Below are positions 26,815 through 41,165 of a stretch of 64,000 bases of DNA, one piece after another. Under the pieces are notes generated by a model. It was given only the letters and a program-made list of their open reading frames with translations, was not told the origin of the DNA and searched no databases. The translations under genes were made by a program, and so were the position numbers. The stretch comes from Sapria himalayana (lineage: Eukaryota; Streptophyta; Magnoliopsida; Malpighiales; Rafflesiaceae). How positions within the stretch are numbered: the first letter of the stretch is position 1; each line of letters opens with the position of its first letter. The DNA lies in NCBI GenBank assembly GCA_029783825.1, contig JAREIK010002624.1, positions 49,877 to 113,876 of the forward strand. The letters are read 5' to 3'.

Positions 26815-27420
26815 GTTATAATAATTCATAGTTATATATAGTCATCATAAACTATTATACATATAGTTATAAATATAGTTACATATAATTATACATAGTA
26901 ATATATAGTTATATATATAGTTTTAAAAAGTTATATATAGTTATATGTTATTATCCTTTTATTTATAAAAGTAGATATACATATAGTAAAAGACAATTAT
27001 TAATAGTTATATCTTCTTATGCCTCTAATATATTTAGTTATAAATTGAGTTATATATAATTATATTTAATTATACATATAGTTATAAATATGTATGTAGT
27101 TAAAGATATAGTTATATATAACATTTTTTTTAGTTATACATATAGTAAAATACAATTATATATAGTTATATATTAATATACATATAGTATATTTTGTTAG
27201 AAAAATATTTATATAGAATTATACATATAGTTATAAATTATTATATAGTTATAAAAATAGTTTACATAGTTACTAATACAGTTAAATATAGTTATAAAGA
27301 GTTTATATAGTTAGACAAATATTTATAAATAGTTATACATATATAGTTAAACATATAGTTATATATATGTATTGTTATAAGTTTTAATTATAATTATAGT
27401 TACATGTGTGATTGCACACA
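26815..27420. repeat. AT-rich TAGTTATA repeat region
   Basis: About 600 bp of degenerate TAGTTATATATAGTTATACATA repeats. The reverse complement (TATAACTATATATAACTA) characterises 61070-61660 and 62600-63550, so these appear to be members of one dispersed AT-rich family in opposite orientations. Confidence 0.75.
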
Positions 27421-27655
27421 TAATTATACATTTTTATTATTTTTTTACAACAATATCAATGATACAATTGGTTTCTTTTCAAATATGAACTATTAAAATT
27501 AAACAAACAATCAAAACTAAATTGAATATTACTAGTGTAGTTATCTAATGGTTACCTAGATTTAGTTCCATTCCAAAAAACATTGATATATTAGATTATT
27601 TAGGCAGATTCTTATACATCTTCATATTTAACAGGTATTTTGTATGTTCAGTACA
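27421..27655. other. Short AT-rich spacer before CACTA copy B
   Basis: No recognisable feature; it carries the left flank (ACA at 27653-27655) of copy B. Confidence 0.5.
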
Positions 27656-28110
27656 CACTACAAAAAAATCACATTTAGCTAGGGACAATTCCCTAACTAA
27701 ATGGGTGATTTCCATCACTAAACGAGATATATCGATGGATTACCGATGCATAACTCCCCCATCTAAAGTGATTTTCGCTAAAATTTAGCGATAGAAAGTG
27801 TCCCTAGCTAAAAAGTTATTGACGGAAAAATCTCTTGCTAAAAAAGACACACTCCCTAGCTAAATTAGCAAGCTAAATGAGATTTTCCGTCTCGAAATGG
27901 AAATAACGACGGAAGAATCCCAAGCTAACGTGCTGATCAATTAATTTTAGCGATGGAAATAGTCCCTACCGAAATAAATTTAGCGAAGGAAAATCCATTG
28001 CTACTTTTAAGATTTCCCTAGCAAAATAAGATAGGGAAAATTCCCTAGCTAAATTTGCAATAGATTTATCCCTTGCTAATTTAGCAAGCAATTTTTCCCT
28101 AGCTATTTTA
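27656..28110 (+). repeat. Copy B 5' terminal and subterminal repeats
   Basis: TTTAGCGATGGAAA / TCCCTAGCTAAA-type motifs in both orientations, colinear with 21097-21560. Confidence 0.8.
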
Positions 28111-28114
28111 ATTT

Positions 28115-30062
28115 TAAAAAAAATTTCAGAATTTAATTTATTTTAATATTGTTTAATTAAATAATATAATATTTTTATATCAAATTGAAAAAAAAAATTG
28201 AAACTATAAATAATTTATAATAAACAAAAAATAAAATCATTTAATATCTTATTCTAATTCAATATTTTACATAATTGAAACAATAAAATAATAAAATTTT
28301 AATTAGTCTTATTCATCAATGTATCTACCGATAGTGCATAAAGTATAATATATCCATTCATTGACGTTGCTTTCTCTCCCTCTACTACTCCGATCATTAT
28401 TTTTCTACTGCGACAAAACTATCTGAGTCTCAGCATGTAATGGCTAGTGAAAAATCTTATCAATTATAAAAGCTTTGTATGAGGAACAATGTTGTATCAT
28501 ATCTGTAAGAAATTTAAACCACTTAGCCAAATTAAAAAAAAGTTTTGTTTTGATACATATATAATTCTACAGTATATATGTAAATATATACTAGCATTTC
28601 ACTCGTACATATATTAATGTTGTATATGTACATAAAAATAGTAGTATTATGTGTACATATAAATTGAGTACATATATACTCAATATATATGTAAATTAAA
28701 TTCTACAATATTATATGTACGTATATAATGACTTAATTCGTACGTATATAATGTCTTTATTCATACGTATATACCTCATTTGGTGTTGTTGCTACTGCTC
28801 CACTACCGCTCCTCCCACTACTACTGTTATTGCTGTCGCTGCCAATACCACTTCTACTATCACCACCACCACTACCAATGCTACTACTGCTGACACTGCT
28901 GGCCACTGTAATGGCTACCACCGCTGCCCCCGTTGCTGGTGCTGCCATTGCATGATGCTTCTGCCACTGCCACCACTGTCAATGCTACCATTGCCGTCGC
29001 TACCTCCACTACTACCACTACCATCACTACTGTCGTTGCTGCCTCTACCGCTACTACCACTACTGCTTTCGGTGTAGCTACTGCTGCAGGCACTACCACT
29101 GCCTCCGATGCTGCCACTCCCACCACTGCTGCCACTGTCACTCCCACCGCTACTACCACCTATGTGGCCCCCACCTCTACCACAACTGCAACACCCGCCT
29201 CCACTACTGCCGCGGCCGCCTCTGCTGCAACTGCTGCTTATGCTGCTACCGTTGCCATCGCCGCCGCCACTATCACCGCTACTTCTACTCATAATAGGGT
29301 TTTACATGCCTATAATAGGCTAAAACTCTACCCACAAAATTTGGAGACACACAAAAATTTTTACAAGTATATAAAAACAATTATTTTAGACATGAACAAA
29401 CACAAATTAAAGTAGATTGTCATACAGCTTAAACTAAAATTTATTTAAATAATTTAATTTTTTTAAATTAAATTTAATAAAAACAGAAGCTATAAATAAA
29501 AATATAAAATTAAACAAAAAAATTCATTTAATATCTTATTTTAATACAATATTTTAAATAACTAAAACAAAAAGATTACAAAAATTATAATACATCTTAT
29601 TAATAAATGTATCTATCGATTATGCATAAAGTATAATCTATCAATGCATTGACATTGCTTTCTCTCCCTCTGCTCCTCCGATCACCAACTTTTCGCTGCG
29701 AAGATGTTATCCGAGTCACGGTGCATCATGTTTGTTTAAATATGTCTTCACTTATACAAGCTTGATTTGGGAAACAACATTGTACCATATATGTAAGAAA
29801 TTTAAACTACCAAATCAAATCAAAATAAATAAAAAAAATGATATTTTGATAAATTATATTGCTATAGTAAATATGTACAAATATACTAACATTTCACTCG
29901 TACATATATTACTACAGTATAATTACATATAAACTATAGTATTATGTATACATATATACTGAGTACATATATATACTCAATATATATGTACATAAAATAC
30001 TATAGTATTATATGTATGTATATACTGACTATATACATACGTATATACCTCATTTGTTGCTG
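28115..30062 (+). repeat. Tandem internal units of copy B (second one truncated)
   Basis: Unit 1 runs from about 28115 to 29405, unit 2 from about 29406 to 30062. The block order matches copy A. Unit 2 stops at the first bases of what would be its trinucleotide island (TTGTTGCTGTTGCTACTGC), where a (GA)n run and the LINE remnant begin. Confidence 0.75.
28785..29290. repeat. GC-rich trinucleotide island (copy B)
   Basis: Same imperfect GCC/GCT/ACC/ACT repeat as in copy A, about 500 bp, followed by CCTATAATAGGCTAAAA. Open frames on both strands are compositional. Confidence 0.85.
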
Positions 30063-30072
30063 TTGCTACTGC

Positions 30073-30091
30073 AGAGAGAGAGAGAGAGAGA
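30073..30091. repeat. (AG)n microsatellite at a junction
   Basis: About 19 bp of AG at the point where CACTA unit 2 changes to foreign sequence. On the - strand it is (CT)n at the far end of the LINE-derived segment. Confidence 0.8.
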
Positions 30092-31552
30092 TCAAAAAAT
30101 GCTTTAAGATATCCTCATCTAACATATTCCATATAGATTGCAGAGTGAATTGAGCACCCAATGGGGTTTCCATCAGCAGAAAAAATCCATAGAGATGATA
30201 TTTGGTGCACATAGAATTCAACAAAGCAAGAGTGCTTCAAGATATGCAGAATTTGTACTTCCCCTATAGAACTACACTTAAACAATCTACCATTATCGTT
30301 GGACACATCACAAACCTCCTGACTACACACCTAGAACATGTAGCTTCTCGAAGTAACATTACAAGAACTACCAATAGAGTCCAGTTGACCCACAAAGAAC
30401 AAGAGACCCAAGAACATGATAGACCAATTGACCCTCCTATTTCTGCCTGCTATTAGTGTGTTTTCCACTAATATTCTATTTTCAGCATATAGATGAGAAA
30501 ATTCCTTAGAGGCGTTACTATTTTCTTCCTTGTTATCTATAATTTTATTTTTTATTTCTTTCTTTTTTTCAACTATCTCTCCCTTATTCTTATTGTTGTA
30601 TACCACCACTACCCACTCTAGACCTTGCTCTTTTCCTCCCCTCTATCCCTCATTAAACATGTATGCTTTGCCCATATTTTCCTCCTATTTTTTATTGTTA
30701 TCCAGTAGGGTGTTATTCTCCTTCTCCCCTTCACTGCCCACCTTCATTTCCTCCTTATAAGAGTGTATATTCTGACATAGCATTAGTTCTTTGTTTATAT
30801 CTTTTTTAACCCATACAGTTTTACCCTTGTCTCTACCATAATATTATTCTAATGTATCATTTTTCACATCCCCTTCATACATTCCTCCTACCCATGGCTC
30901 ATTCTATTACATTTTAAACAATATTTGGGGATATGTTCAGGCACAATTAACTAACAGAACCCCTGTTCATTATTGTTGTATATCCATAGTTTCTGTGGAG
31001 GCCGTGAGAAGAAATTAAACTCCACGCAAATTCTTGGATTATTTGGTTTAGTCAATGAGGCAGTGGCCTCATCAATCATTATTGGTTTACCCATACATTT
31101 TGCCAAGATGAAGAGAGATTGCTTACTGTATAGATGGAGATGTAAATTAGGAAAAATAAACCATACCAGGGTTATCGGGGCCTTATCTTTCGGGTTGAAA
31201 TCCATCATCCATTTTAGAATTCTCATTGAAAAGTCCTTAATTTTGCATTAATGCCTCATCCATATCCTTTAAAAATCTGATTGAATAGAGATTGCTTATT
31301 TATAATCGCCCTCTTTGGGATGAAGAGATATTGCATCTATAAACTCATGAAATTCCTTCACGAGAGGTTTTCCATATAAAAATTTACCTATTAGGTGTAA
31401 TTGAAAGACTCTACAAGTTTATCGAGATCTACCGAGGGAATGTATATCGGTGCCATGCCATTTTTATTTCCAAACCTCATAATCAATATCGTGGGTTCCT
31501 TAAATAAGCTCACAAAAGACTTCTTATTAAATAAGAAGTCATTTTGCCCCAT
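30092..31552 (-). pseudogene. LINE ORF1 remnant (DUF4283 and CCHC knuckle) nested in CACTA copy B
   Basis: From an ATG at 31552 the - strand reads MGQNDFLFNKKSFVSLFKEP, parallel to the start of the LINE ORF1 at 47822. After stops and frameshifts comes MRILKWMMDFNP, LAKCMGKPIMIDEATASL, NPRICVEFNFFSRPPQKLW, then a CX2CX4HX4C zinc knuckle at 30920-30879 (C-LK-C-NRMS-H-G, stop, EE-C) with a TAG inside it. A Lys/Glu-rich tail follows (KNKGEIVEKKKEIKNK near 30590). Such ORF1 proteins bind RNA in L1-type retrotransposition. The part below about 30330 is unassigned, and no endonuclease or reverse transcriptase follows. It is therefore a fragment, captured by or inserted into the CACTA element. It is clearly diverged from the 47-kb LINE, so not a recent copy of it. 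Confidence 0.75.
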
Positions 31553-31849
31553 TTTGGCTAAGTATTAGCCTTATTCTTGCACAACTTGAAACTTTATTTC
31601 TCTAAAAATCTAACTTTCTCTCTCTAGTTCTTAGAGGTGTGGGTTTTTCAATCTTCTTAATCTTTTTATTTTTCTTATTCTTTTTATTCATCTTATTATT
31701 ATTATTATTTTTTTTATTTTTATTAATTATGACTAGATGTTGGCATGGGATTTTGTCTATGTGGAGATAACGCGTTTAAATCCCCATTTCTTAAATTGGA
31801 AAATGAGATTTTATTTTTTTTATTTCACAGTATAAAATTAGGTTGATGA

Positions 31850-32564
31850 ATTTTAGAGCAAAATCCATCGCTAGGGAAGTTCCGTCACTAAATTAATCAC
31901 TATATTTTGGATTTAATTATTTATGGAAGTTTTGTCGTTAACTCAGTCTCTATATTCCAGATTTAATTATCTAGGGAATTTCTGTCACTAAAATCCATCG
32001 TTATATTCAGAATGTATGTAATTGGCTAGGAATGTTCTTTCTCTAAAATCCATCACTATATTTAGTATGTAATTAACTAGGGAAAATCTGTCGCTAAATT
32101 TGTCAAAAAATTATAGATTTTATTAGTTAGAGAAATTCCGTCGCTAAATCCATCGCTAAATCACATATTTTATTAGCTAGGGAAAATCCATCTCTAAATC
32201 CATTGCTAATTTCAGGCTTTTATTAGCATGAGATATTTCGTTGCTAAATTCATCGCTAAATTCCCCGCTTTTCTTGAGCAGAATTTATGAAAATTTTTTG
32301 TCACTATTCCGTCACTAAAAGACCCACATTTCTTGAAAGGAATTTACGAAAATTTTTCGTCGCTAATCCGTCACTAAATGCATGGCTAAATCCCCTGCTT
32401 TTCTTGAGCAGAATTTATGAAAATTTTCCGTCGCTAATCTGTTGTTTTTTTTTTCAAAGAAAAATCATAAATCCCTTACTATTCCCTAGCTAATCCCTCA
32501 CAATTTAGCTAGAGATTGATCCCTATCTAAAATTTCCTAGCTAAATTGATATTTTCTAGTAGTG
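31850..32564 (+). repeat. Copy B 3' subterminal repeats and terminal inverted repeat
   Basis: Repeats of CCGTCGCTAAATCCATCGC, TATTAGCTAGGGAAA and CTTTTCTTGAGCAGAATTTA with a loose 60-70-bp spacing, ending TTTTCTAGTAGTG. The reverse complement is colinear with 56522-56940 (copy C). Confidence 0.8.
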
Positions 32565-34101
32565 TGAAGATGATGGACAATAATGGCGGAAGATGATGGC
32601 GGAGAATGACAAAGGATAGTGAATTTGCCCTACACCATTACTACAATTGAATGAGAGACCAAAGGATAGGAAAGAAGTATAAGCTTAAATATACACTCTT
32701 TCACCCTTCTTTACTGCTTTATAGCCTCTAACCGTGATATCCTTCTCGTCTCCCAAACCCATGCAAATTATAAATATCTGTACCCCTACAAATAATGATG
32801 CAATATCAGTTCAATTGCTTTTAAACATAAAAGCCCTAATAGCCGATAATGATACATAAATGCTATATTCAAAATACTAGGTTAAATAAATAATGAAAGA
32901 CGAAGAGCTAATCAAATAATGTATTTGCAATGAACAATCATCAGAACAATTTGATTCGCATCTGCACTCGCAGTAATGGTCATACAAGCAAAGCCTATTA
33001 CGATAGCACTGATTTATCTCTTTCATCCTCGTAGTTCAGTAAAATTAGCATGATGCAAATTGCTTCTGGTCCTTAAAGATCATATATTTTTTATGGGTAT
33101 TCCATGACTATGACAATGTGTCGATGCCGTGTAGTGTTCGTATTTCCCAAACCCTAGCCATATGTTTCTATGGACATTCACGACTTATGTTTGTGCATGC
33201 TGAATAAAATCACTTACATTTATTGAGTTTATTAAGTTTTATTAGGTTTTAAAATTTCATTAATATTTTAATTTTTAATTATTCAAAAATTTAATATACA
33301 ATAAATATATATAAAATATAAAGACATATTGTTTTAACTTAATAAGTTATTTTCAACAAGTTAATATGTGTGAAGCAAGACATGCATGAAAACCAAACGC
33401 CTTTTAATTTTTAATTATCAAATTAATTAAACAATAAATATATAAATAATTTCAAAAAATAGATGTTTGGCCTTCCAAATGGGAAAACAAATTAAATGGC
33501 TACAAAATTTATAAACTTAATATAGCAAGGCAATTATGAAAAGATTAATGGTCTTCAAGCCACTTTCCTAAAAATCTATAGATACTCTTTATGTCAAAAA
33601 CTTTATAAATATATATATTTTATGTTTATAAATTTTTAAGTATTCATATTAATTTTTATGAAGATAATATGAATTTATTTTAAAGGCATAAAATTTAATA
33701 TTATTTGATATGATTTATAATTTATAAAATTCTAAAATTACTTAGTGGGATGAATATAAAGAAAATTTATATTTATTAAATTTAATAAAAATGAAATATT
33801 AAAAGCTATTAGTATAAATTTAACTCAATTATTTAGTTCTTATAAATTTCAATAGAGGCAAACATCTCTGTATTTATCTTTAAATATCAATTTATTTTGA
33901 TTTAAATATTAAAAAAAATTATGAATTTTTTTATAATTCTAAAATTTCCAATTTTTAAGTAATTCTTTTTTAAAAAATTTCATTTAGGCAGAAAACTATT
34001 TTTTATACTTAAAATAATATTAATATTTACTAGTTTTTTATTAATTATGATATTTTCATAAATATATTATAATTTATTATACAATGAATTATTTAATTTT
34101 T
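32565..34101. other. AT-rich spacer, no gene seen
   Basis: The first 500 bp are moderately less AT-rich but contain no frame I recognise. 33450-33533 is the partner of the dispersed repeat at 25210-25290. From about 33590 the sequence is extremely AT-rich up to the TCTA array. Confidence 0.6.
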
Positions 34102-37100
34102 TTATCTATATGTCTATCTAACAATCTTTCTATCCATCCACCTATTTGTCTGTCTATTTGTTCTCTATCGATCTATCTATCTATATATCTATGCATATTT
34201 CTATCCATATATATTTCTATATCTCTATCTATCTAATTGTTTAACTATCTAAATATCTAACTATATATCTAGCTATTTATCAAAGTATCAAACTATCAAT
34301 TAAACTATTAGTCTATTTTAATATCAGTCTATCTTTTTATCTATTTATATGTTTGTCTCTATCTATCTATCTATATATCTATCTATCTATCTACCTTTCT
34401 ATCTATTTATCTATTTGTCTATTTGTCTATCTGTTTATTAGTGTATCTGTCTATCTATCTATCAATCAATGTGCCTAGGTATCTAAATGTTTATGAGTTT
34501 ATCATTCTATCTATCTATCATTCTATCAATATATCTATGTATATGTCTATTTGTCAATCTATTTATCTGTCTGTCTGATCTTCTATCAATCTTTCTATCT
34601 ATTTATCAGTCTATTTGGTTTATCTATTTGTCTATCTATCTATCTGTCTATATACATATCTTTCTATCTTCCTATTTGTCTACTTATCTTTCAATCTATA
34701 ATTTATATATGTATCTATCCATTTTTCGATCTATCTATTTGTCGATCTATGTATTTATATATCTATCTTTCTATATTTTCATTATCTACCAATATACCTA
34801 TCCAATTATATCTATATGACTATCTATCTATTTTTTTGCATATCTATTTATCTATCTATTTATTTGCTTATCTATTTATCTATATGTATATCTATATATC
34901 TGTCTATCTGGCTTTGTGTTAATGTGTCTATCTGTCTTTCTAACTATCTTTTTGTCTATATATCTATAATTCTATCTATCTATCATTTAGTCTATCTATC
35001 TATTATTCTATCTATTTATCTACCTATGTATCTATATATCTATCAATGAATTAATCTCTCTATCTTTTTATCTATCTATCTATCTATTTGTCTATCTATT
35101 TGGCTATCTTTTATCTATCTATCTATCTATATATTTGTCTATGTATGTATCAGTCTATCTATCTATCTATCTATTAATATATTCATATATCTATCTAGCT
35201 ATCTGTCGATCTATCAATTTTATTATTTATCAATTTATCTATTTATCTATCTAATTATCTATCTATCTTTTTATCTATCTATCTATCTATTTGTTTATCT
35301 ATCTATATGTCTATCAATCTATATGTCTATCTATCTATCTATCTATATATCTTTCTGGCTAACTATTTATCTATCTATATGTATATCTATCGATCTATAT
35401 ATCTATTTATCTATTATATTTGTCTTTCTATCTATTTATCTATCAGTATATCTTTTTATATCTATATATGTCTAATTGTTTATCTTTCTATGTGTATATC
35501 AATCAATTAATCTATCTATCTGTAAATTTGTTAAATAGTCAATCTATCTATAATCTATCTATATATCTATTTAACTTTCTCTCCATCTATCTATTATTTA
35601 TCTATCTGGGTATCTATCTATAAGTATATCTTTCTATATATCTATTTGTCTATCTATCTATCTATTTATCATTCTATCTATCTATAAATCTATGAATCTA
35701 TCATTCTTTATATTTGTGTATCTATCTATTTATGTGCATATTTAGCTATCTATTTATACGTCTATAAGTTTATTTATCTATATGTCTATTTCTCTATACA
35801 TCCATCTATCTATATGTCTATCTATATATCTAGCTATCTATCTATTCATCTCTCTATCTATCTATCTATACGTCTATCTTTCTATCTATTTATCTATCTA
35901 TATGTCTATATATCTAATTATTTACATATCTATCTATATATCAATGTATCTATCTATCTATTTGTCTATCTGTTTATCTATCAATCTATTTGTTTATCTT
36001 TTTATTTTCAATCTATCAATCTATCTATTTGTCTATCTATCTATCTATCTTTCTATCTATTTGTCTAACTATCTATTTTTCAATCTATTTATCTATCTAT
36101 ATGACTATTTTTTATCTTTTTATATATCTATATGTTTATTTCTCTAACTTTCTAAATATCTATCTAACAATCTATATGTCTATCTGTCTATATCTCTATT
36201 TATCTCCATACCTATCTTTCTTTCTTTCTAAATCTATATCTATTTATATGACTATTTGTCTAAATGTCTATCTGTTTATTTGTCTAATTGTCTAATTATC
36301 TATTTTTCTATTTATCTAAATGTATATCTATCTAAATATCTATATGTCTAAATGTTTATCTATCTAAAAGGTCTATGTGTCTATCTATATATTCTTCAAT
36401 TTGTCAATCTATTCTTCTATCTATATATATTTCTATATATCTATAGAAATATATAAATTTCTAACTATCTATCTATCAAACATTGTATCTATATAACTAT
36501 ACAACAATATTTCAATCTATTAGTCGATCTGCCAATTAACCTATCAGTCTTTCTATCTTCGATCTATCTATCAATCTATTGTCTATCTATCTATGTGTTT
36601 ATCAGTCTATCTATCTATCTATCTGTCTATCTATTTATCTATCTATCTCTCTGTTTATCTATCTTTATGACTATCTATTTATCTATCTATCTATTTAAAT
36701 GTCTGTCTATTTATCTTTCTATATATTTAACTTTCAATCTTTCTATATTTATTTCTATCTATCTATTTATATATCTGTCTATTTGTATGTCTAGCTATCC
36801 ATACATTTATCTATATATCTATATGTCTATCTATCTATCTATTTATTATTCTTTCTATCTATTTACCTATCTATCTATTTATCTATGTATCAATCTATAT
36901 TTTGATCTATTTATCCATTTTTCTATCTGCCTATTTGTCTAAATGTCTATATTTCTAACTATATATTTTTCGATCTATCTATCTATTTAATAATATATCT
37001 ATCTATCTAACAATCTATTTATCTATTTCTATAACTATTTATATATCTATCTATTAGGATTTTTGTCTATCTATCTATCTATCAGGCTTTTGTCTATCTA

Positions 37101-39441
37101 TATATCTTTCAGGCTTTTGTCTATCTATCTATTATCAAGCTATCAAACTGTCTAAATGTCAATATCTCTATTTGCCTATAAGTCTATCTATCTATCTATA
37201 TATTTGTCTATCTATCTATTTTGAAATCTGGTTATCTGTCTAAATTTTTATTTTTTTATATTTTATCTATCTATATGTTTTTTTGTCAAACTTTCTAACT
37301 ATCAATCTAATTGTTTATCTATCAATCTATATATCTTTCTATTTGTCTATATGTCTATAAGTCTATAAGTATATCTATCTCTCTGTCTATCTGTCTATCT
37401 ATCTATTTATCTATTTTTCTAATTGTCTATTTGTTTATCAATCTAAATGGCTACCTATCTAAATGTCTATCTATCTAAATGTATATCTTACTATTTTTAT
37501 ATCTATCTATCTATCTATCTATTTATTAATCTATCACTCTATTATATATGTCTATTTTCCTAATTAACTAACTTTATAACTATCTATCTGTTAATTTTTC
37601 TTTTGTGTATAACAATTTAACTATATTTCTTTATATATGTATAATAGTCTATTTGCCTCTCTGTCTTTCTATATATTTATTTATCTATCTATCTATTTAT
37701 CGATCTATCTATATGTCTATATGTTTTTATATTTATCTATCTATCTACAAATCTTTCTATTTATCTGCCTACCTATTTGTCTATCTATCTATACATCGAT
37801 CTACCTCTTTATCTATCTATATTTATATATGGTTATCTATCTATCTATCTATCTATCAATATACCTATATGTTTATCTATCTATCTCTCTATAAATATAT
37901 CTATCTTTATATGTTACTATATTTCTATCGTTCTTTCTATCTATCTGTCTATCAATTTATTTGTCTATCTATTTATCTGTCTATCTATATATCTATCTAT
38001 ATATCTAAATGTGTATCTATCTATATATCTATCTATCTATCTATTTGTATATCTATCTATCTATCTATATATCTGTATATCTGTTTATTTATGAATCTAT
38101 TTGTCTATCTATATATCTATCTATCAATCTAGCATTTTGTCTAATTGTCTAATTGTCTAACTATCTATGTATTTATCAATCAATCTATCTATCTATCTAT
38201 CACTAAATCTATCAGACTATCTATTAGTCAATCAGTCTATTTATCTTTTTGTCTATCTATATATCTATTTATGTGTATATGTATTTATCTATTAATCTAT
38301 TAATCTATTTATCTATCTATCTAAATATTTGTCTATCTATCTATCTACCTATCTATTTGTCGATATGTCTTTATTTCTATTTATCTATTCGTCAATCTAT
38401 CATTCTCCCTATCTATCTATCTATCTTAATATTTATCTATTTATCTATTTATCTTTCTATTTGTCTATTATTTTATCAATCTAAGTGTTTTTTATCTATC
38501 TATCAATATATATATCTAACTATCTAAGTATCTATATGTTTATGTGTCGATTTGTCTAATTATCTATATGTCATTTTGTCTATTTGTCTAGTTGTTTATC
38601 AGTCCATATATCTATCTATCTATATATCTATCTATCTATCTATATTTCTATTTGTCGATCTATATATCTTTCTATTTGATTATATGTCTATCTATCGATC
38701 AATCTATATGTGTAATTGTCTAAACTGTCTATCATTCATTCTATAAATCTGTCTAACAATCTATTTGTCTTTATGTATATCTGTCTATCAGTCAATTTGT
38801 CTATGTATCTATCTATATATCTAGCTATTTATCTATCTATATGTTTATCTATGGATATGTTGATATGTCTTTTAATATATGTATCTATTTTTCTATCTAT
38901 CTATATATCTATTTATCTATATGTCTATCTATCTATCTATAAATTAGACTATCTAGCTATCATTCTAATTATATATCAATCTATCTTATTGTCTCTCTGT
39001 CTGTCATTCTATTTATATATCTATTTATCTATCTATCTATCTATCTATTTATTTATCTATTTATCTTTCTATCTGTCATTTTTTATATCAGGATATTAAT
39101 CAATCAATTAATCTATCTATATGTCTATTTATCTATCTATTAATTAGTCTATCAGTCTATCTGTTTATATGCCAATCTATTTATCTGTTTGTCCGTACAT
39201 CTTTCTATGTATCTATTTTTTATCTATATATCTAGGTATTTATCTACTTAACTAGCTTATTACTCTTATTTAAATTAATCTATCAGTTAATCTATATATA
39301 CATCTATCTATATATCTATATGTATGTCTATCTATCTATTATTGTACCTATCAATCTTAGTTGTCAATCTATATATCTAGCTATATGTCGATCATTTTAA
39401 TTATTTATCTATCTATCAATATAACTATCTATCTATCTTTG

Positions 39442-39444
<3 letters not shown>

Positions 39445-39502
<58 letters not shown>
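39445..39502. repeat. (TA)29 microsatellite
   Basis: Pure TA run of about 58 bp inside array 3; a second run of about 43 bp lies at 39690-39732. Confidence 0.95.
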
Positions 39503-39505
<3 letters not shown>

Positions 39506-39686
39506 ATCTATTTATCCTTCTATATGTCTATCTATATATCAATCTATCTGTATTTCTATATATTTGTCTATCTGTCGATTTATCTATCTGTCTATTTGTC
39601 TATCTATTTATTTGTCATTCTATATATCTGTCTATGTGTCTATGAAGTTATCTATCTATCTGTATATCTTTCAATCTATCTATATG

Positions 39687-39735
<49 letters not shown>

Positions 39736-41165
39736 ATCTATCTATCTATTTATATGGCTATATATTTGTCGATCTCTCTCTATATATATCTATCTAATGA
39801 TTTGTCTATTTATCTATCTATATCTATATCTGCCTATTTTAAGATTTATCTATTTGTCTATCTGCATATTTCTCTATCTTTCTGTATATCTTCTTATATA
39901 TCTATCTGTCAATCTATCAATTTATCTATTAGCCTATCTTTGTATCTATCTATCTATCATTCTATCAATTTTTTTCTCTCTAGTTGTCTATTAGTCTATC
40001 ACTTTAGCTATCTATCTGTCAATTTGGCTATCAAACAATTAATCTATTTATCTTTCTGTCTATGTATCTATCTGTCCATTTATCTATATATCTATGTCTG
40101 TCTACCTGTCTATTTGTCTATCTATCTACATATCTTTCTTTCTATCTTTCTATATATCAATGTGTGTATCTATTTATTTATTTATCTATCTGTCTATTTC
40201 TCTATCTTTCTGCTTATCTATTTTTATATCTATATGTATACCTTTATGTTTATTTATTTGTTTGTCTATCTATCTATCTATATATATTTCTATTTTTATG
40301 TCTATCTATCTCTCTATTTGTCTATATATTTATCTGTCTGTATGTCTGTCTAGTTTTGTATCTATCTTTCTATCTATCTGTCTATATATTTGTCTGTCTA
40401 TAAGTTTATTTATCTATCTTTCTATCTCACTATCTATCTGCCTATCTGTCTATCTATATCTCTATACCTCACTATATACCTATCTGTATATATATATATA
40501 TCTATCTGTCTATCTATCTATATATTTGTATTTCTATTATTATGTCTATCTATCTATCTAACACTGCCTATTCTTTCTCTCTTTCTATTTATCTAATTGT
40601 TTATCAATCTAACTATGTAACTATAAATCTAACTATTTGTTTATTTGTCTTTCTGTCTATATATGAATATATATATATCTATCTATCTATATATTTATTT
40701 TCTATATATCTTTATATATATCTATCTATCTATTTTACTATCTATCTATCTGTCTATTTCTATATCTATCTAATTGTCTATTATTATATTTATATATCTT
40801 TCTATTTGTCTATCTTTCTTTCTGTCTATCTATCTACCTATCTATCTATTTTACTATCGATCTATCTAACTCTCTATATATTTTTCTATCTATTTATCTG
40901 TATATCTATCTATCTATTAATCTATTTATTTGGCTATTAGTCTCTATGTATATATGTTTATAAAACTATCTTTCTATGTGTCTATCTATTTATCTATCTT
41001 TATATTTTTTTGTCTATCTATCTTTATACTATCTGTCAATCTATCTGTCTATAAATTTATTATATGTATATTTATCTATCTATCTATCTATCATTTTGTC
41101 TATCTCTTTATCTGACTATCTATATAATTTTTTATATGTCTATCTATTTATGTATATATTTATCT

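Larger units (their letters stand above)
27656..32564 (+). mobile_element. CACTA family 1, copy B: both termini present, non-autonomous
   Basis: The left end CACTACAAAAAAATCACATT and the right end, read inward on the - strand as CACTACTAGAAAATATCAAT, form an imperfect terminal inverted repeat that continues with TTAGCTAGG on both sides. Subterminal repeats fill 27656-28110 and 31850-32564. The interior holds one full and one partial copy of the 1.2-kb unit and a LINE ORF1 remnant on the - strand. No transposase domain is seen. The three bases flanking each end (ACA left, TGA right) do not match, so the 3-bp target duplication expected of CACTA elements is not preserved or the ends have different histories. 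Confidence 0.8.

Noticed and set aside
27653..32567. A 3-bp target-site duplication for CACTA copy B
   Set aside because: The flanking triplets are ACA and TGA; they do not match, so no duplication can be claimed.
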